The notes: a model not told the origin generated them from the letters alone. DNA of 64,000 bases from Patiriisocius marinus (GCF_008974325.1 NZ_BKCG01000009.1:1-64000), one strand, 5' to 3'; shown: positions 1 to 8,439, numbered from the stretch's first letter. A program made the numbers and translations.

Positions 1-499
1 TAAGTTTTCTCCTCAATTTGGTTTAGGAGCATACTATTATACAAATAAGTTTTACTTAGGTTTTAGTGCTCCAAATGTATTAGAGACGGATCACTTTGAT
101 GAGAGTTCAACACTAGGAAGTTCTTCAACAAATTCTAGCGCTACTGCAAAAGAGAAAGTGAATTTTTATTTAATGAGTGGATACGTATTTGAATTGAATC
201 GCGATTTAGATTTAAAGCCTTCTGGTCTTGTTAAGGCAGTAGAAGGTGCTCCATTACAAGTTGACCTTTCATTAAACGCATTAATAAAGGATAAGCTAAC
301 TCTAGGGGTTGCTTACAGATGGAGTGCAGCATTAAGTGCAATGGCAGGTTTTCAATTATCTGATGAGCTTATGTTAGGTATTGCATACGATAGAGAAACA
401 ACAGCGTTGAATCAATTTAATTCAGGTTCTTACGAGATATTTTTGAGGTACGAATTATTCAAAAAAGAGGAGCGAATGATTTCGCCTAGATTCTTCTAA
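1..499 (+). CDS. PorP/SprF family T9SS-associated outer membrane protein (3' part only)
   Basis: The open frame runs in from the left edge, with no start codon inside the window, and ends at a TAA. The visible 165 residues contain FSPQFGLGAYYYTNKFYLGF near the start and alternating hydrophobic strands ending in ELFKKEERMISPRFF, which is typical of the last beta strands of the PorP/SprF family. These proteins sit in the outer membrane and help T9SS secretion or anchoring of gliding adhesins. The next gene, 24 bp downstream, is a PorE-like OmpA protein, a pairing seen repeatedly in Flavobacteriia, often behind a giant adhesin gene. The family call is firm. Which paralogue this is cannot be told from the fragment. 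Confidence 0.85.
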   Translation, partial: KFSPQFGLGAYYYTNKFYLGFSAPNVLETDHFDESSTLGSSSTNSSATAKEKVNFYLMSGYVFELNRDLDLKPSGLVKAVEGAPLQVDLSLNALIKDKLTLGVAYRWSAALSAMAGFQLSDELMLGIAYDRETTALNQFNSGSYEIFLRYELFKKEERMISPRFF

Positions 500-523
500 A
501 ATGAAACTAATAATTACGAGATT

Positions 524-2470
524 ATGAAAATTTCAGCAAAAATATTTGTTGTATTATGTGTTCTGAGTTTTGGGTTCGGAAATGCGCAAAAAAAAAATGT
601 AATAAAAAAAGCATCGCAGGAATTTAGTGATTACTCATATATCGATGCGCAAGAAGATTATTTAAAATTAGCTGAAGAAGGATACAAATCTGAAGAGCTT
701 TTTAAAGGCTTAGGAGATTCTTATTACTTTACTGCAGATTATGTAAATGCTGCTACGTGGTATACGCATCTATATGATTTTATGAATTTAACTGCAACTC
801 CAGAATATCTATATCGATATGCGCAGACATTAAAAAGTACGGAGCAGTACAATCTTTCAGATAAGATCATGAAAGAATATAGAAAGGCTGCAAATCTCCC
901 AGAGAGTTCAATAAATTCTAAAACGACAATGAAAGATATTGATCGTAATTCTGGTAGATATGAAGTTCAAAATGTTACTTTTAATTCAACATTGTCAGAT
1001 TTTGCTCCATCTTTTAAAGATAATAAATTAGTATTTGCCTCTAATAGATTTGAGGGTACAAACCCTAAAAAACATAACTGGAATGATCAACCGTTTTTTG
1101 ATTTATACACGGTACAAATAGCCGAAGCTTATGGTGATGAAACACCTGAGAAAATGTCTAAAGTATTAAACACACAGTATCACGAGTCTTCAGCAGTATT
1201 TACAAAAGATTCAAAAACAGTTTACTTTACACGAAACAACTATACTAAATATGATTATGAAACTGATCAAGATGGTACAAATAGATTGAAACTGTATCGT
1301 GGTAGATTAAATGAAAAAGGAAAATGGAAAATTAAAGAATTACCATTTAATAGTGATGAATTTTCAGTAGCGCACCCTGCATTAAGTGTAGATGAGACAA
1401 CGCTCTATTTCGCAAGCGATATGCCTGGTGGTTTAGGGGAGTCAGATTTATATAAAATTGCAATAGAAGGAGATGGGTTTGGTACACCAATTAACTTAGG
1501 AAAAACTATAAATACTGAATTTAGGGATACATTTCCATTTATAGCGGATGACAATAAATTATATTTTGCTTCTGAAGGACATCAAGGCTTAGGCGGTCTA
1601 GATGTGTTTGTTACAGATTTAGTAAAAACTTCTAATACTGGAATTAAAAATTTAGGAAGGCCAATTAATTCTCCAAAAGATGATTTTGGATTCATCCTTA
1701 ATATTACTGCAAAAGAAGGCTTTTTCACTTCTAATCGAGATGGAGGAAAGGGATTTGATGATATCTATGGTTTTAAGGAAGTTATGCCAGTAATTGTTGA
1801 GTGTGTACAGAAGGTTGACGGTATAGTTCGTGATAAAAATACAAATGCAATTATCGCTAATGCAAAAGTTGTGTTAATTGGTGATGCTATGGAGGTTTTG
1901 GTTGAAACAACGTCAGACCAAAAAGGGTATTTTGATTTAGGAATTATTAAATGTGAAAAAACATACACTGCTAGAGCTTCAAAAGAAAATTATAACATTG
2001 CAGAGGAGACTTTTAATAGCACAACGGAATTGGACTTATCATTATCATTAGAAATAGGTTTAACGTCTAAAATAGTCGCACCAGTTGTTTCTATAGGAAC
2101 TGATTTAACAGTATTACTGGATCTTGATAATATCAACTTTGACTATGATAAGAGTTTTATTCGTCCAGATGCCGCTGCAATATTACAACGTGTTGTTAAT
2201 TACATGAAAAAATTTCCAACAGTGAAAATTGATGTACGTTCTCATACAGATAGCCGTGGTAGAGATTCATATAATGAATCGTTGTCTGAACGTCGTAACA
2301 TTTCAACTAGAAAATGGTTGGTGGAAAAAGGTGGAATAAAAGCTACTAGATTATCAGGAAAAGGTTATGGAGAAACTCGTCTTGTAAATCAATGTTCAAA
2401 TGGGGTTACTTGTAGTGATCAAGAACATGAACTAAATAGAAGATCGGAATTTATTGTAGTAAGTAAATAA
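524..2470 (+). CDS. OmpA family protein with PorE-like architecture
   Basis: 648 residues. A signal peptide ends near residue 21 (FGNAQ). Residues 22-130 look like TPR helices. Residues 150-420 carry PD40-type propeller blades such as KLVFASNRFEGT, TLYFASDMPGG and KLYFASEGHQG. A carboxypeptidase-regulatory-like beta domain follows at 430-520, and an OmpA C-terminal peptidoglycan-binding domain fills about 540-648 (NFDYDKSFIRPDA, RSHTDSRG, RRSEFIV). This TPR, propeller, CRD, OmpA order is that of PorE, which tethers T9SS parts to peptidoglycan. Flavobacteria carry many such proteins next to PorP/SprF genes, so this may be an adhesin-specific paralogue rather than the core PorE. It is probably co-transcribed with the upstream PorP/SprF gene. 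Confidence 0.9.
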   Translation: MKISAKIFVVLCVLSFGFGNAQKKNVIKKASQEFSDYSYIDAQEDYLKLAEEGYKSEELFKGLGDSYYFTADYVNAATWYTHLYDFMNLTATPEYLYRYAQTLKSTEQYNLSDKIMKEYRKAANLPESSINSKTTMKDIDRNSGRYEVQNVTFNSTLSDFAPSFKDNKLVFASNRFEGTNPKKHNWNDQPFFDLYTVQIAEAYGDETPEKMSKVLNTQYHESSAVFTKDSKTVYFTRNNYTKYDYETDQDGTNRLKLYRGRLNEKGKWKIKELPFNSDEFSVAHPALSVDETTLYFASDMPGGLGESDLYKIAIEGDGFGTPINLGKTINTEFRDTFPFIADDNKLYFASEGHQGLGGLDVFVTDLVKTSNTGIKNLGRPINSPKDDFGFILNITAKEGFFTSNRDGGKGFDDIYGFKEVMPVIVECVQKVDGIVRDKNTNAIIANAKVVLIGDAMEVLVETTSDQKGYFDLGIIKCEKTYTARASKENYNIAEETFNSTTELDLSLSLEIGLTSKIVAPVVSIGTDLTVLLDLDNINFDYDKSFIRPDAAAILQRVVNYMKKFPTVKIDVRSHTDSRGRDSYNESLSERRNISTRKWLVEKGGIKATRLSGKGYGETRLVNQCSNGVTCSDQEHELNRRSEFIVVSK

Positions 2471-2494
2471 GGTAAAACCGAAATATTAAGTATT

Positions 2495-2530
2495 AAAAAA
2501 ACCCCAGTTATATGGTAACTGGGGTTTTTA
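2495..2530. terminator. Bidirectional intrinsic terminator
   Basis: A 10-bp perfect stem, ACCCCAGTTA at 2501-2510 with TAACTGGGGT at 2516-2525, has a 5-nt loop, an A-run before and a T-run after it. It lies between the convergent OmpA and repeat-lipoprotein genes and can end both transcripts. Confidence 0.9.
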
Positions 2531-2548
2531 AATTAAAATCTTTGAGGA

Positions 2549-2938
2549 TTAGTGTCCTTTGATTCCGTCTTTAAGTTTTTGAGCTCCAGAGTTAACTGCT
2601 TCTCCAGTTTTGTTAGCTGCATCGTTAACTGCATCACCAGCTTTATCTGCTGTGTTTTTTACAGCATCCATAGTTTTGTCTGCTGCGTTCTCAACTGCAT
2701 CACCAGCTTTATCTGCTGCATTTTCTACTGCATCCATTGTGCTATCTGCTGCGTTCTCAACTGCATCACCAGCTTTTTCAGCTGCATCACCTACTGCATC
2801 ACCAGCTTCTTCTAATCCGCTTTTAGCGCTTTCGCCAGCTTCTTCTAATGTATCAGTTACACTTCCTGTAGTTTCACGACAAGATGAAACAGATACGATA
2901 AGAGCCAAAGCTGCTAGAGTTGTAATAATTTTTTTCAT
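2549..2938 (-). CDS. Small lipoprotein with 11-residue alanine-rich helical repeats
   Basis: 129 residues. A lipoprotein signal ends at VSVSSC (Cys20), so the mature protein should be lipid-anchored. The rest is a nearly perfect set of 11- and 22-residue repeats built from units such as AADKAGDAVEN and AADKTMDAVKN, with acidic and basic residues at fixed phases. This predicts a long amphipathic helix of the apolipoprotein/LEA kind. No catalytic motif is present. Similar YtxH/apolipoprotein-like lipoproteins occur in many Bacteroidetes without known function; envelope spacing or stress protection is possible. It is monocistronic, bounded by the terminator at 2495-2530. The high repeat content of the DNA makes copy-number variation likely. 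Confidence 0.75.
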   Translation of the reverse strand: MKKIITTLAALALIVSVSSCRETTGSVTDTLEEAGESAKSGLEEAGDAVGDAAEKAGDAVENAADSTMDAVENAADKAGDAVENAADKTMDAVKNTADKAGDAVNDAANKTGEAVNSGAQKLKDGIKGH

Positions 2939-2986
2939 GATAGTTTGTTTTATGTTAATGTGACTGCAAAAATAAACAAATAAATG

Positions 2987-3754
2987 TTAAAGTTGCTTCT
3001 CACTCAGGTATTTCCAATACCTTTTAGGCATATGTTTTACATGTAAAACCATGTTTTTTCTACTTTCAATATTGGTACTCTTAAAATAATTTTTCCATAA
3101 TTCTTCGTAAGCCAATTCTTCTTGAGTAAAAAGTACGTCTGTTCCCTTTGTTTTTAAGGCTTCAGGTTTTAATTCTAAAGTGATATTTTCTACTATATTT
3201 AAATTGTAGTAAAGACCTTTATTTCTTTTTAGGTCATAGATAATCCATTGTTGATCAGCATATCTATCTTCAAAATGTTTTGAAATTAAAGGAAGCACGT
3301 TAAAATCAGGTTCAATTGTTGCAAAATAGATATTATCTTTTGTGAGCTTAAACCTAATAAAAGCGTCCATTCTGTGTTTTTCTCGCTCGACACTCTTAAC
3401 TATTTTAGATAATTTTAACACACTTGGATCTGTAAAATTTCCGAAGACAGCTGTATTATCAGCAAAAAATTTACAGATATAATCTAATAATATGTTTTCA
3501 ACACCTACTTTCTCACTTAAAAAGGATTTGTAAATAATTCGTTTGATATTGCTATTTCCTTTTTTAATAATACCATCCCAAACTCTTTTAGACTTTATAA
3601 AATCTGTTTGAATTTCTCTTGTTTCACTAAAAAAAGTAGCCGATGCTCGATATGCAGGTTCAATTTTAGGTTGCTGTAATTTAGACTCAAATACCTCAAA
3701 AACCACTGTTAGAAATCCATCAAAACTACCATCATATACTAAGATGTCGCTCAT
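2987..3754 (-). CDS. DUF4130-type putative DNA repair protein (TIGR03915-like)
   Basis: 255 residues, starting MSDILVYDGSFDGFLTVVFEVFE, the characteristic beginning of the family that always pairs with the radical SAM protein encoded just upstream. The C-terminal part (LWKNYFKSTNIESRKN, KHMPKRYWKYLSE) fits the DUF4130 end, a uracil-DNA-glycosylase-like or DNA-binding region proposed from family context. Its start codon overlaps the stop of the radical SAM gene by 4 bp (3751-3754), so the two are translationally coupled and probably act together. The biochemical reaction is not established. Assignment rests on the N-terminal signature plus the neighbour. Confidence 0.85.
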   Translation of the reverse strand: MSDILVYDGSFDGFLTVVFEVFESKLQQPKIEPAYRASATFFSETREIQTDFIKSKRVWDGIIKKGNSNIKRIIYKSFLSEKVGVENILLDYICKFFADNTAVFGNFTDPSVLKLSKIVKSVEREKHRMDAFIRFKLTKDNIYFATIEPDFNVLPLISKHFEDRYADQQWIIYDLKRNKGLYYNLNIVENITLELKPEALKTKGTDVLFTQEELAYEELWKNYFKSTNIESRKNMVLHVKHMPKRYWKYLSEKQL

Positions 3755-5034
3755 ACTGATAACGGTTTTACTGTATCAAATAAATTAAGTTGATTATTTA
3801 ATGTTTTTCGATACTTACTACTTGAATTTGAGAGTATCAAACCTTTAATTTGAGCAGCGGTTAAATCTCTAGTTTCATAAACACGCGAATCACAGGTCAT
3901 AAAGTATTTAGCTCTATTTACAGCAGCGCCTATTGCTTTTAAATGTTCCCAATTGAGCTTTCTGAATCTTCGAGCATTAATAATTTTATTGACTGATTTC
4001 ATTCCTAAGCCTGGAATCCGCGCTAGCATATGTTTGTCAGCTTTGTTTATATCGATTGGAAATAGATTCAGGTTTCTCAATGCCCAACTTAGTTTAGGGT
4101 CTATATCCATATCTAGATTGGGTGTGTCCTTATTCAGTAATTCTCTAATGTCAAATCCATAAAAGCGCAAAAGCCAATCGGTTTGATACAACCTATTTTC
4201 TCGCATCATTGGTACTTCAGTGCCTATTGAAGGTAACCTACTGTCATAACTAATAGGGACATAGCCAGAATAATACACCCTCTTTAAATTGAAGTTTTTA
4301 TAAAATGATGCTGATGTGTACATTATTTCTGCGTCAGTTTCATTAGTTGCTCCAATAATCATTTGGGTACTTTGCCCTGCTGGAGCATAAATGGGTGTAT
4401 TTTTAATAATTTTTTTTTCGGCTTTATATTGAATTATTTCGTTTTTCACCTTTTCCATAGGCTTAATAAAATCGGCTCTATTTTTATCTGGCGCTAATAA
4501 TTTCAATCCTTTAACCGAAGGTATTTCAATATTTACAGATAATCTATCTGCATACAATCCTGCTTCACGCATTAGCTCATCGCTGGCACCAGGAATTGAT
4601 TTTAAATGTATGTAGCCATTAAAATTTTCTTCAAGTCTCAATTTTTTTGCAACAGCAACAAGACGTTCCATAGTGTAGTCTGCATTTTTAAAAATACCAC
4701 TACTTAAAAACAATCCTTCAATATAGTTACGTCGATAAAAATTAATAGTTAAATCAACTACTTCTTGAACCTTAAATGCAGCTCTTTTTATGTCATTACT
4801 TTTTCTCGTAACACAATAAGCGCAATCAAAAATGCAGTGATTTGTAAGCAGAATCTTTAAAAGTGATACACAGCGACCATCCTCAGTATAAGTATGACAA
4901 ATACCCATACCAGAGCTATCACCAAGACCCTTGTCTTTGTTAGCTCGTTTACTACCGCTAGAGGAACAAGACACATCGTATTTAGCTGCATCAGCAAGTA
5001 TATTCAACTTCTCTTTAATACGTTCAAAATTCAT
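3751..5034 (-). CDS. Putative DNA modification/repair radical SAM protein (TIGR03916-like)
   Basis: 427 residues. The radical SAM cluster motif is C67-x3-C71-x2-C74 (CIFDCAYC). Three further cysteines lie upstream (C23, C46, C55). A helix-hairpin-helix DNA-binding motif, RIPGLGMKSVNKIINARR, sits near residues 338-356. A radical SAM core plus HhH matches the family annotated as putative DNA modification/repair radical SAM. It is the first gene of a two-gene operon with the DUF4130-type protein and is divergent from an XRE-S24 repressor. Three palindromes in the 111-bp gap suggest damage-controlled expression. The substrate lesion is unknown; a role in base repair, as for spore photoproduct lyase, is only an analogy. 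Confidence 0.88.
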   Translation of the reverse strand: MNFERIKEKLNILADAAKYDVSCSSSGSKRANKDKGLGDSSGMGICHTYTEDGRCVSLLKILLTNHCIFDCAYCVTRKSNDIKRAAFKVQEVVDLTINFYRRNYIEGLFLSSGIFKNADYTMERLVAVAKKLRLEENFNGYIHLKSIPGASDELMREAGLYADRLSVNIEIPSVKGLKLLAPDKNRADFIKPMEKVKNEIIQYKAEKKIIKNTPIYAPAGQSTQMIIGATNETDAEIMYTSASFYKNFNLKRVYYSGYVPISYDSRLPSIGTEVPMMRENRLYQTDWLLRFYGFDIRELLNKDTPNLDMDIDPKLSWALRNLNLFPIDINKADKHMLARIPGLGMKSVNKIINARRFRKLNWEHLKAIGAAVNRAKYFMTCDSRVYETRDLTAAQIKGLILSNSSSKYRKTLNNQLNLFDTVKPLSV

Positions 5035-5070
5035 AATTGCAATATTATCTTCGGAAATATTACAAAGTTA

Positions 5071-5123
5071 TGGAATATTTCCTTTCAAATGGAACAATTC
5101 CTAAGTGATAATGGATATATTCC
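5071..5123. promoter_or_regulatory. Three palindromic operators of the XRE-S24 repressor
   Basis: Three 12-bp near-palindromes of form TGGAnnnnTTCC are spaced 19 and 22 bp apart: TGGAATATTTCC (5071-5082), TGGAACAATTCC (5090-5101) and TGGATATATTCC (5112-5123). They lie in the divergent gap between the radical SAM operon and the repressor gene. The third occupies the -33 region of the repressor's own -7 box at 5135. The layout fits cooperative, two-way control by the adjacent repressor. No binding data; inferred from position and symmetry. Confidence 0.7.
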
Positions 5124-5134
5124 AAATTAATTAT

Positions 5135-5142
5135 TATATTTG
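5135..5142 (+). promoter_or_regulatory. Promoter -7 box TATATTTG of the XRE-S24 gene
   Basis: A perfect match to the Bacteroidetes TAnnTTTG -7 element. The first ATG is only 3 nt after it (5146), so the transcript is likely leaderless. The upstream -33 position is covered by the third operator, consistent with autorepression. Confidence 0.65.
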
Positions 5143-5145
5143 AAT

Positions 5146-5916
5146 ATGGATACAAAACTTTCTATAGAGGCAAGGCGGTTTAAAAAGGTGCGAGAAGAGC
5201 AGCAACATACGCAGCAATCTTTTGCTGAGATTTTAGGAATAGGTGCTACAACTGCAGATATTGAACGTGGCAAAACAAAACTTTCCGGTAAAGTTGTTAT
5301 GGAATTATTACGACAATTTAGTATAAACCCTTTATGGCTATTTGGAGAAAGTTATACTAAAGTGGTTAACATAAACGGGGGAGATGTAAGTCCAAAAGTA
5401 ATAACTCTAGATGTGAATCAAAATGATACTATTGCTTTAGTTAACCAAAAAGCTGCTGCAGGGTATCCACATAATATTCAAGATGTAGATTGGTACGAAA
5501 CTTTACCAGCATTTAATATACCGTTACCACAGTATCGCAATGCAACCTACAGAGGTTTTCAAGTTGAGGGTGATAGTATGCTTCCAAACATTCGACCTAA
5601 CGAGTGGGTTCTAGGAAAAGCTGTTCCAAATGTTACTGAGGCTAGCGATAGTAAAATTTATATTGTAGTTTTAAATGATTCTGTTTTAGTAAAGAAACTT
5701 CAAAAAGTTCCTAACGCACCAGATCGTGTAAGATTGATTTCTTTAAACCAAGAATATTTACCAATTGATGTTGAAGTAAAAAACATACAAGAGTTATGGT
5801 TAGTAAACAGTAAACTTACCTTTGGTATTGATGAGCCAAATGAGAGCTCTTTACTGAGAGAGTTACAACAATCTATGGAAGAACTAAAGGGACAAATTAA
5901 TAATTTGAACACTTAA
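5146..5916 (+). CDS. XRE-S24 (LexA/CI-like) transcriptional repressor
   Basis: 256 residues from the ATG at 5146; a TTG two codons upstream is less likely. Residues 10-70 form an XRE helix-turn-helix (QQSFAEILGIGATTADIERG). Residues 100-225 are an S24 peptidase-like domain: an Ala-Gly pair in QKAAAGYPHN, a catalytic Ser in EGDSMLPNI (about S144) and a Lys in SVLVKKLQ (about K183). LexA and CI use exactly this Ser-Lys pair to cleave themselves at Ala-Gly when RecA is active. Residues 235-256 look coiled. Being divergent from a DNA-repair operon with three palindromes between, it probably represses that operon and itself until DNA damage. Self-cleavage is inferred, not shown. Confidence 0.88.
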   Translation: MDTKLSIEARRFKKVREEQQHTQQSFAEILGIGATTADIERGKTKLSGKVVMELLRQFSINPLWLFGESYTKVVNINGGDVSPKVITLDVNQNDTIALVNQKAAAGYPHNIQDVDWYETLPAFNIPLPQYRNATYRGFQVEGDSMLPNIRPNEWVLGKAVPNVTEASDSKIYIVVLNDSVLVKKLQKVPNAPDRVRLISLNQEYLPIDVEVKNIQELWLVNSKLTFGIDEPNESSLLRELQQSMEELKGQINNLNT

Positions 5917-5933
5917 CGTATTAAATTTATAAC

Positions 5934-5973
5934 AAAAAAAACACCTGAATCATTTAATGATTCAGGTGTTTTT
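5934..5973. terminator. Bidirectional intrinsic terminator
   Basis: A 12-bp perfect stem, ACACCTGAATCA (5941-5952) with TGATTCAGGTGT (5958-5969), has a TTTAA loop, an A-run upstream and a T-run downstream. It separates the convergent repressor and lipoprotein genes. Confidence 0.92.
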
Positions 5974-5991
5974 GGATTTACTAACTACAAA

Positions 5992-6225
5992 TTAGTTGTC
6001 GTCAGTTTTGATTTTTAAATCTCCGTCGTCGTCAGTTTTTATTTTGACTTCAGATCCATCTTGGTTTTCAATTTTAATCTTGTCGCCATCATCTTTAATA
6101 TCAATTTCAGCTCCGTTATCTTGAGCTTCTTCTAATATTGTCTCAGTTTCCGTTTTTTTATCATCTCTACAAGAAGTGAATGATATTGTCAATGCGGCAA
6201 GGGCAATAAATGCTACTTTTTTCAT
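5992..6225 (-). CDS. Small acidic lipoprotein
   Basis: 77 residues from the ATG at 6225; an in-frame upstream extension exists but would bury the signal peptide. The lipobox ends FTSC, followed by RDDKKTETET, an acidic stretch like the export signal that sends Bacteroidetes lipoproteins to the cell surface. The tail is a run of short beta-like repeats (DGDKIKIENQ, DGSEVKIKTD, DGDLKIKTDD) with alternating Asp and Lys/Ile, perhaps a small beta-solenoid or Ca-binding strip. No family recognised. It ends at the terminator at 5934-5973. Confidence 0.65.
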   Translation of the reverse strand: MKKVAFIALAALTISFTSCRDDKKTETETILEEAQDNGAEIDIKDDGDKIKIENQDGSEVKIKTDDDGDLKIKTDDN

Positions 6226-6350
6226 AATAAATGTTTTTATTATTGTTAGGTTTGGGGACAAAACTAAGTCAAAAATTCACTACTAAAACATAAAGTTTTA
6301 CTAATATTTTAGTCTTTAAATTACTGAAATAACGTCTTTTACGAAAAAAT

Positions 6351-7007
6351 ATGACCTTCAAAAATTTGTTTGATTTTTTACTCGATTTGCAACAGAATAA
6401 TAATAAGGAATGGATGGACAGCCACCGTGAACAATATCAGGCTGTTAGAAATTTTTATATTGATTGGCTAGATAAAATGAATTTTAAATTAGCTGAAATA
6501 GATTCAGATTATACTGATACTCCGGGTAAAAAAGCTATAAATCGCATTAACAATAATTTAATGTTTCAGCCAGATAAACCTGTTTATAAAGATCATTTTG
6601 GGGCTGGTTTAGACCAAGAATCAAGACAAGGTGATTTTTATATTCAAATAGGACTTAATGATTCATTTATAGGTGGTGGGTATTGGCATCCTTCATCAAC
6701 TATTTTGAAAAGTATTCGAGATGGGATTGATTATAATGGGGAAGAGCTGAAGAAAATAATTTCTAAAAAATCGTTCTTGAATATGTTTGGAGGATTAATA
6801 GAGGCAGATGAGCTTAAAACCTCTCCTAAAGGATATACCCAAGAGCATGAGCATATAGATTTATTGAGGAAAAAATCGTTTGCAGCTGGAAGAAATTTCA
6901 CACACAAGGAAATATTAGATCCTAATTTTGATAAAGTGGTAATTGAAACCTATAAAGAGTTGTTGCCTTTTAGAAGATATTTAAATAATGCTGCTAAGTT
7001 AGACTAG
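6351..7007 (+). CDS. DUF2461 domain-containing protein
   Basis: 218 residues covering a whole DUF2461 (TIGR02453) domain. Family features include FLLDLQQNNNKEWMDSHREQY at the start, the INRINNNLMFQPDKPVYKDHFGA block, and GGGYWHPSSTILKSIRDGI. The family is widespread in bacteria and fungi; no reaction is established. The ATG has no Shine-Dalgarno, normal for this phylum. It converges on waaA with 4 bp between stops. No partner gene hints at function. Confidence 0.88.
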   Translation: MTFKNLFDFLLDLQQNNNKEWMDSHREQYQAVRNFYIDWLDKMNFKLAEIDSDYTDTPGKKAINRINNNLMFQPDKPVYKDHFGAGLDQESRQGDFYIQIGLNDSFIGGGYWHPSSTILKSIRDGIDYNGEELKKIISKKSFLNMFGGLIEADELKTSPKGYTQEHEHIDLLRKKSFAAGRNFTHKEILDPNFDKVVIETYKELLPFRRYLNNAAKLD

Positions 7008-7011
7008 CCGT

Positions 7012-8280
7012 TTATAGTATCTTTTGTTGGTCTAAATACTCAATAATAATATTAGTAGCGCCAGTATTGCTATTAACAAAATGACCGCAAATCATTCCTG
7101 TTTTTTTTCTGAAATTGGCATCACTTACAAGCTTGTTTAAAATGGTGTTACATTCCTCTTTGTTAGACACAGAGAATAATCCAGCTAATGATCTTAAACG
7201 TTCAGCTTCAGGAAATTTAACGAAGTTTTTTCCTATAATAATTGGAACTCCAAAAGTAGCAGGTTCTAAAATATTATGAAGTCCTGTTTCTCCCATTGCT
7301 CCACCAACATATGCTATATCTGCATAGCTATATATTTTGGTTAAATACCCTATGGTGTCAACAATCAATAAATTAGTTTCTTCTAGCTTTTTGTTTGAAA
7401 TAGTCCCTTTTTTATATTCTGAATAGGTAACACTTGTTGTAGAGGTTAACTTTTGTCGCAGTGTTTTAATTTTTTGTAAGTCAATTTTATGAGGTGCAAT
7501 TACAAATTTTACGTTAGATGAAGCGCTATTGATATAATCGATTAAAACTTCTTCATCTTCTGGCCAAGTGCTCCCACAAATAATGCAAGTACAGTTAGGA
7601 ATATTTGTGAATTCGTCCATAAATTTCACAGCGTTATCCATTTCTATTTGGTGAGAAACTCTGTCAAAACGAGTATCTCCGCTTACACTAATGTTTGAAA
7701 GTTTTATTGATTCTAATAATTCTTTTGATTCTTGATTTTGAACAAAATAGTGATCAAACTTAGCAAGTGCTCCGCGCATAAAATTTCCGAAGGGTTTAAA
7801 ATACACCTGCTCTTTTCTAAATAGTCCAGAGATTAAAATTGTTTTAATCTGTTTATTTTTTAAAGTAGTCATATAATTAGGCCATACTTCATATTTCACA
7901 AAAACGGCAAGTGTTGGGTTTACTAATTCAATAAACTTTTTTGCTCTTGATAATGTATCCATAGGGAGGTAGCAAACCACATCTGCAATAGGAGTGTTTT
8001 TCTTTTGTTCGTAACCTGAAGGGGAGAAAAATGTTATAATAATTTTAGTTGAAGGATGTTTGCTTTTGAGAGCTTCCATAATGGGAAGTCCCTGTTCAAA
8101 CTCTCCTAAAGACGCACAATGAAACCAAATATTTTGATCAATTGGTTTAATAACGTTCTTTAGAATAGTAAAAGTGTTTTTTCGTCCATTAACAAATAGC
8201 TTCATTTTTGGGCTAAAAAGTGCTACTAAATGGAGAATCCACCAGGCTAAATTTGTCAATAGGGAATATAAATATTGCAT
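7012..8280 (-). CDS. waaA: 3-deoxy-D-manno-octulosonic acid transferase (WaaA/KdtA)
   Basis: 422 residues, full length for the family. It adds Kdo from CMP-Kdo to lipid A precursor at the inner membrane. There is an N-terminal membrane anchor (LAWWILHLVALFSPKMK), the HCASLGEFEQG block with the general-base Glu60, a Rossmann linker ICGSTWPEDEEVL and the nucleotide-binding end YVGGAMGETGLHNILEPATFGVPIIIG. This GT-B glycosyltransferase is encoded divergently from a sugar-type DegT aminotransferase, which suggests shared involvement in surface glycan synthesis. Confidence 0.95.
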   Translation of the reverse strand: MQYLYSLLTNLAWWILHLVALFSPKMKLFVNGRKNTFTILKNVIKPIDQNIWFHCASLGEFEQGLPIMEALKSKHPSTKIIITFFSPSGYEQKKNTPIADVVCYLPMDTLSRAKKFIELVNPTLAVFVKYEVWPNYMTTLKNKQIKTILISGLFRKEQVYFKPFGNFMRGALAKFDHYFVQNQESKELLESIKLSNISVSGDTRFDRVSHQIEMDNAVKFMDEFTNIPNCTCIICGSTWPEDEEVLIDYINSASSNVKFVIAPHKIDLQKIKTLRQKLTSTTSVTYSEYKKGTISNKKLEETNLLIVDTIGYLTKIYSYADIAYVGGAMGETGLHNILEPATFGVPIIIGKNFVKFPEAERLRSLAGLFSVSNKEECNTILNKLVSDANFRKKTGMICGHFVNSNTGATNIIIEYLDQQKIL

Positions 8281-8380
8281 AAGGTGCTAAAATACAAAAT
8301 TGCACTTTCAACTAGCGCTAAGATTGATTTTAGAATTTAGAAATAGGGAAGTACACTATAAAAATACTAATGTAAATTCG

Positions 8381-8388
8381 TATTTTTG
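8381..8388 (+). promoter_or_regulatory. Promoter -7 box TATTTTTG upstream of the DegT aminotransferase
   Basis: A TAnnTTTG match 99 bp before the aminotransferase start. The implied 5' leader of roughly 90 nt contains a 16-codon ORF and a GC hairpin. Confidence 0.6.
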
Positions 8389-8439
8389 CAAATTGAAGCT
8401 ATGTTGCAAATATCCTATTAGTAAATTGATTATTAAAAC

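Noticed and set aside
2552-2963. Two plus-strand ORFs opposite the repeat lipoprotein
   Set aside because: They are shadows of the alanine-rich repeats read on the other strand: Cys/Ser-rich low-complexity products with no start signals, while the minus-strand gene has a lipobox and a proper terminator.
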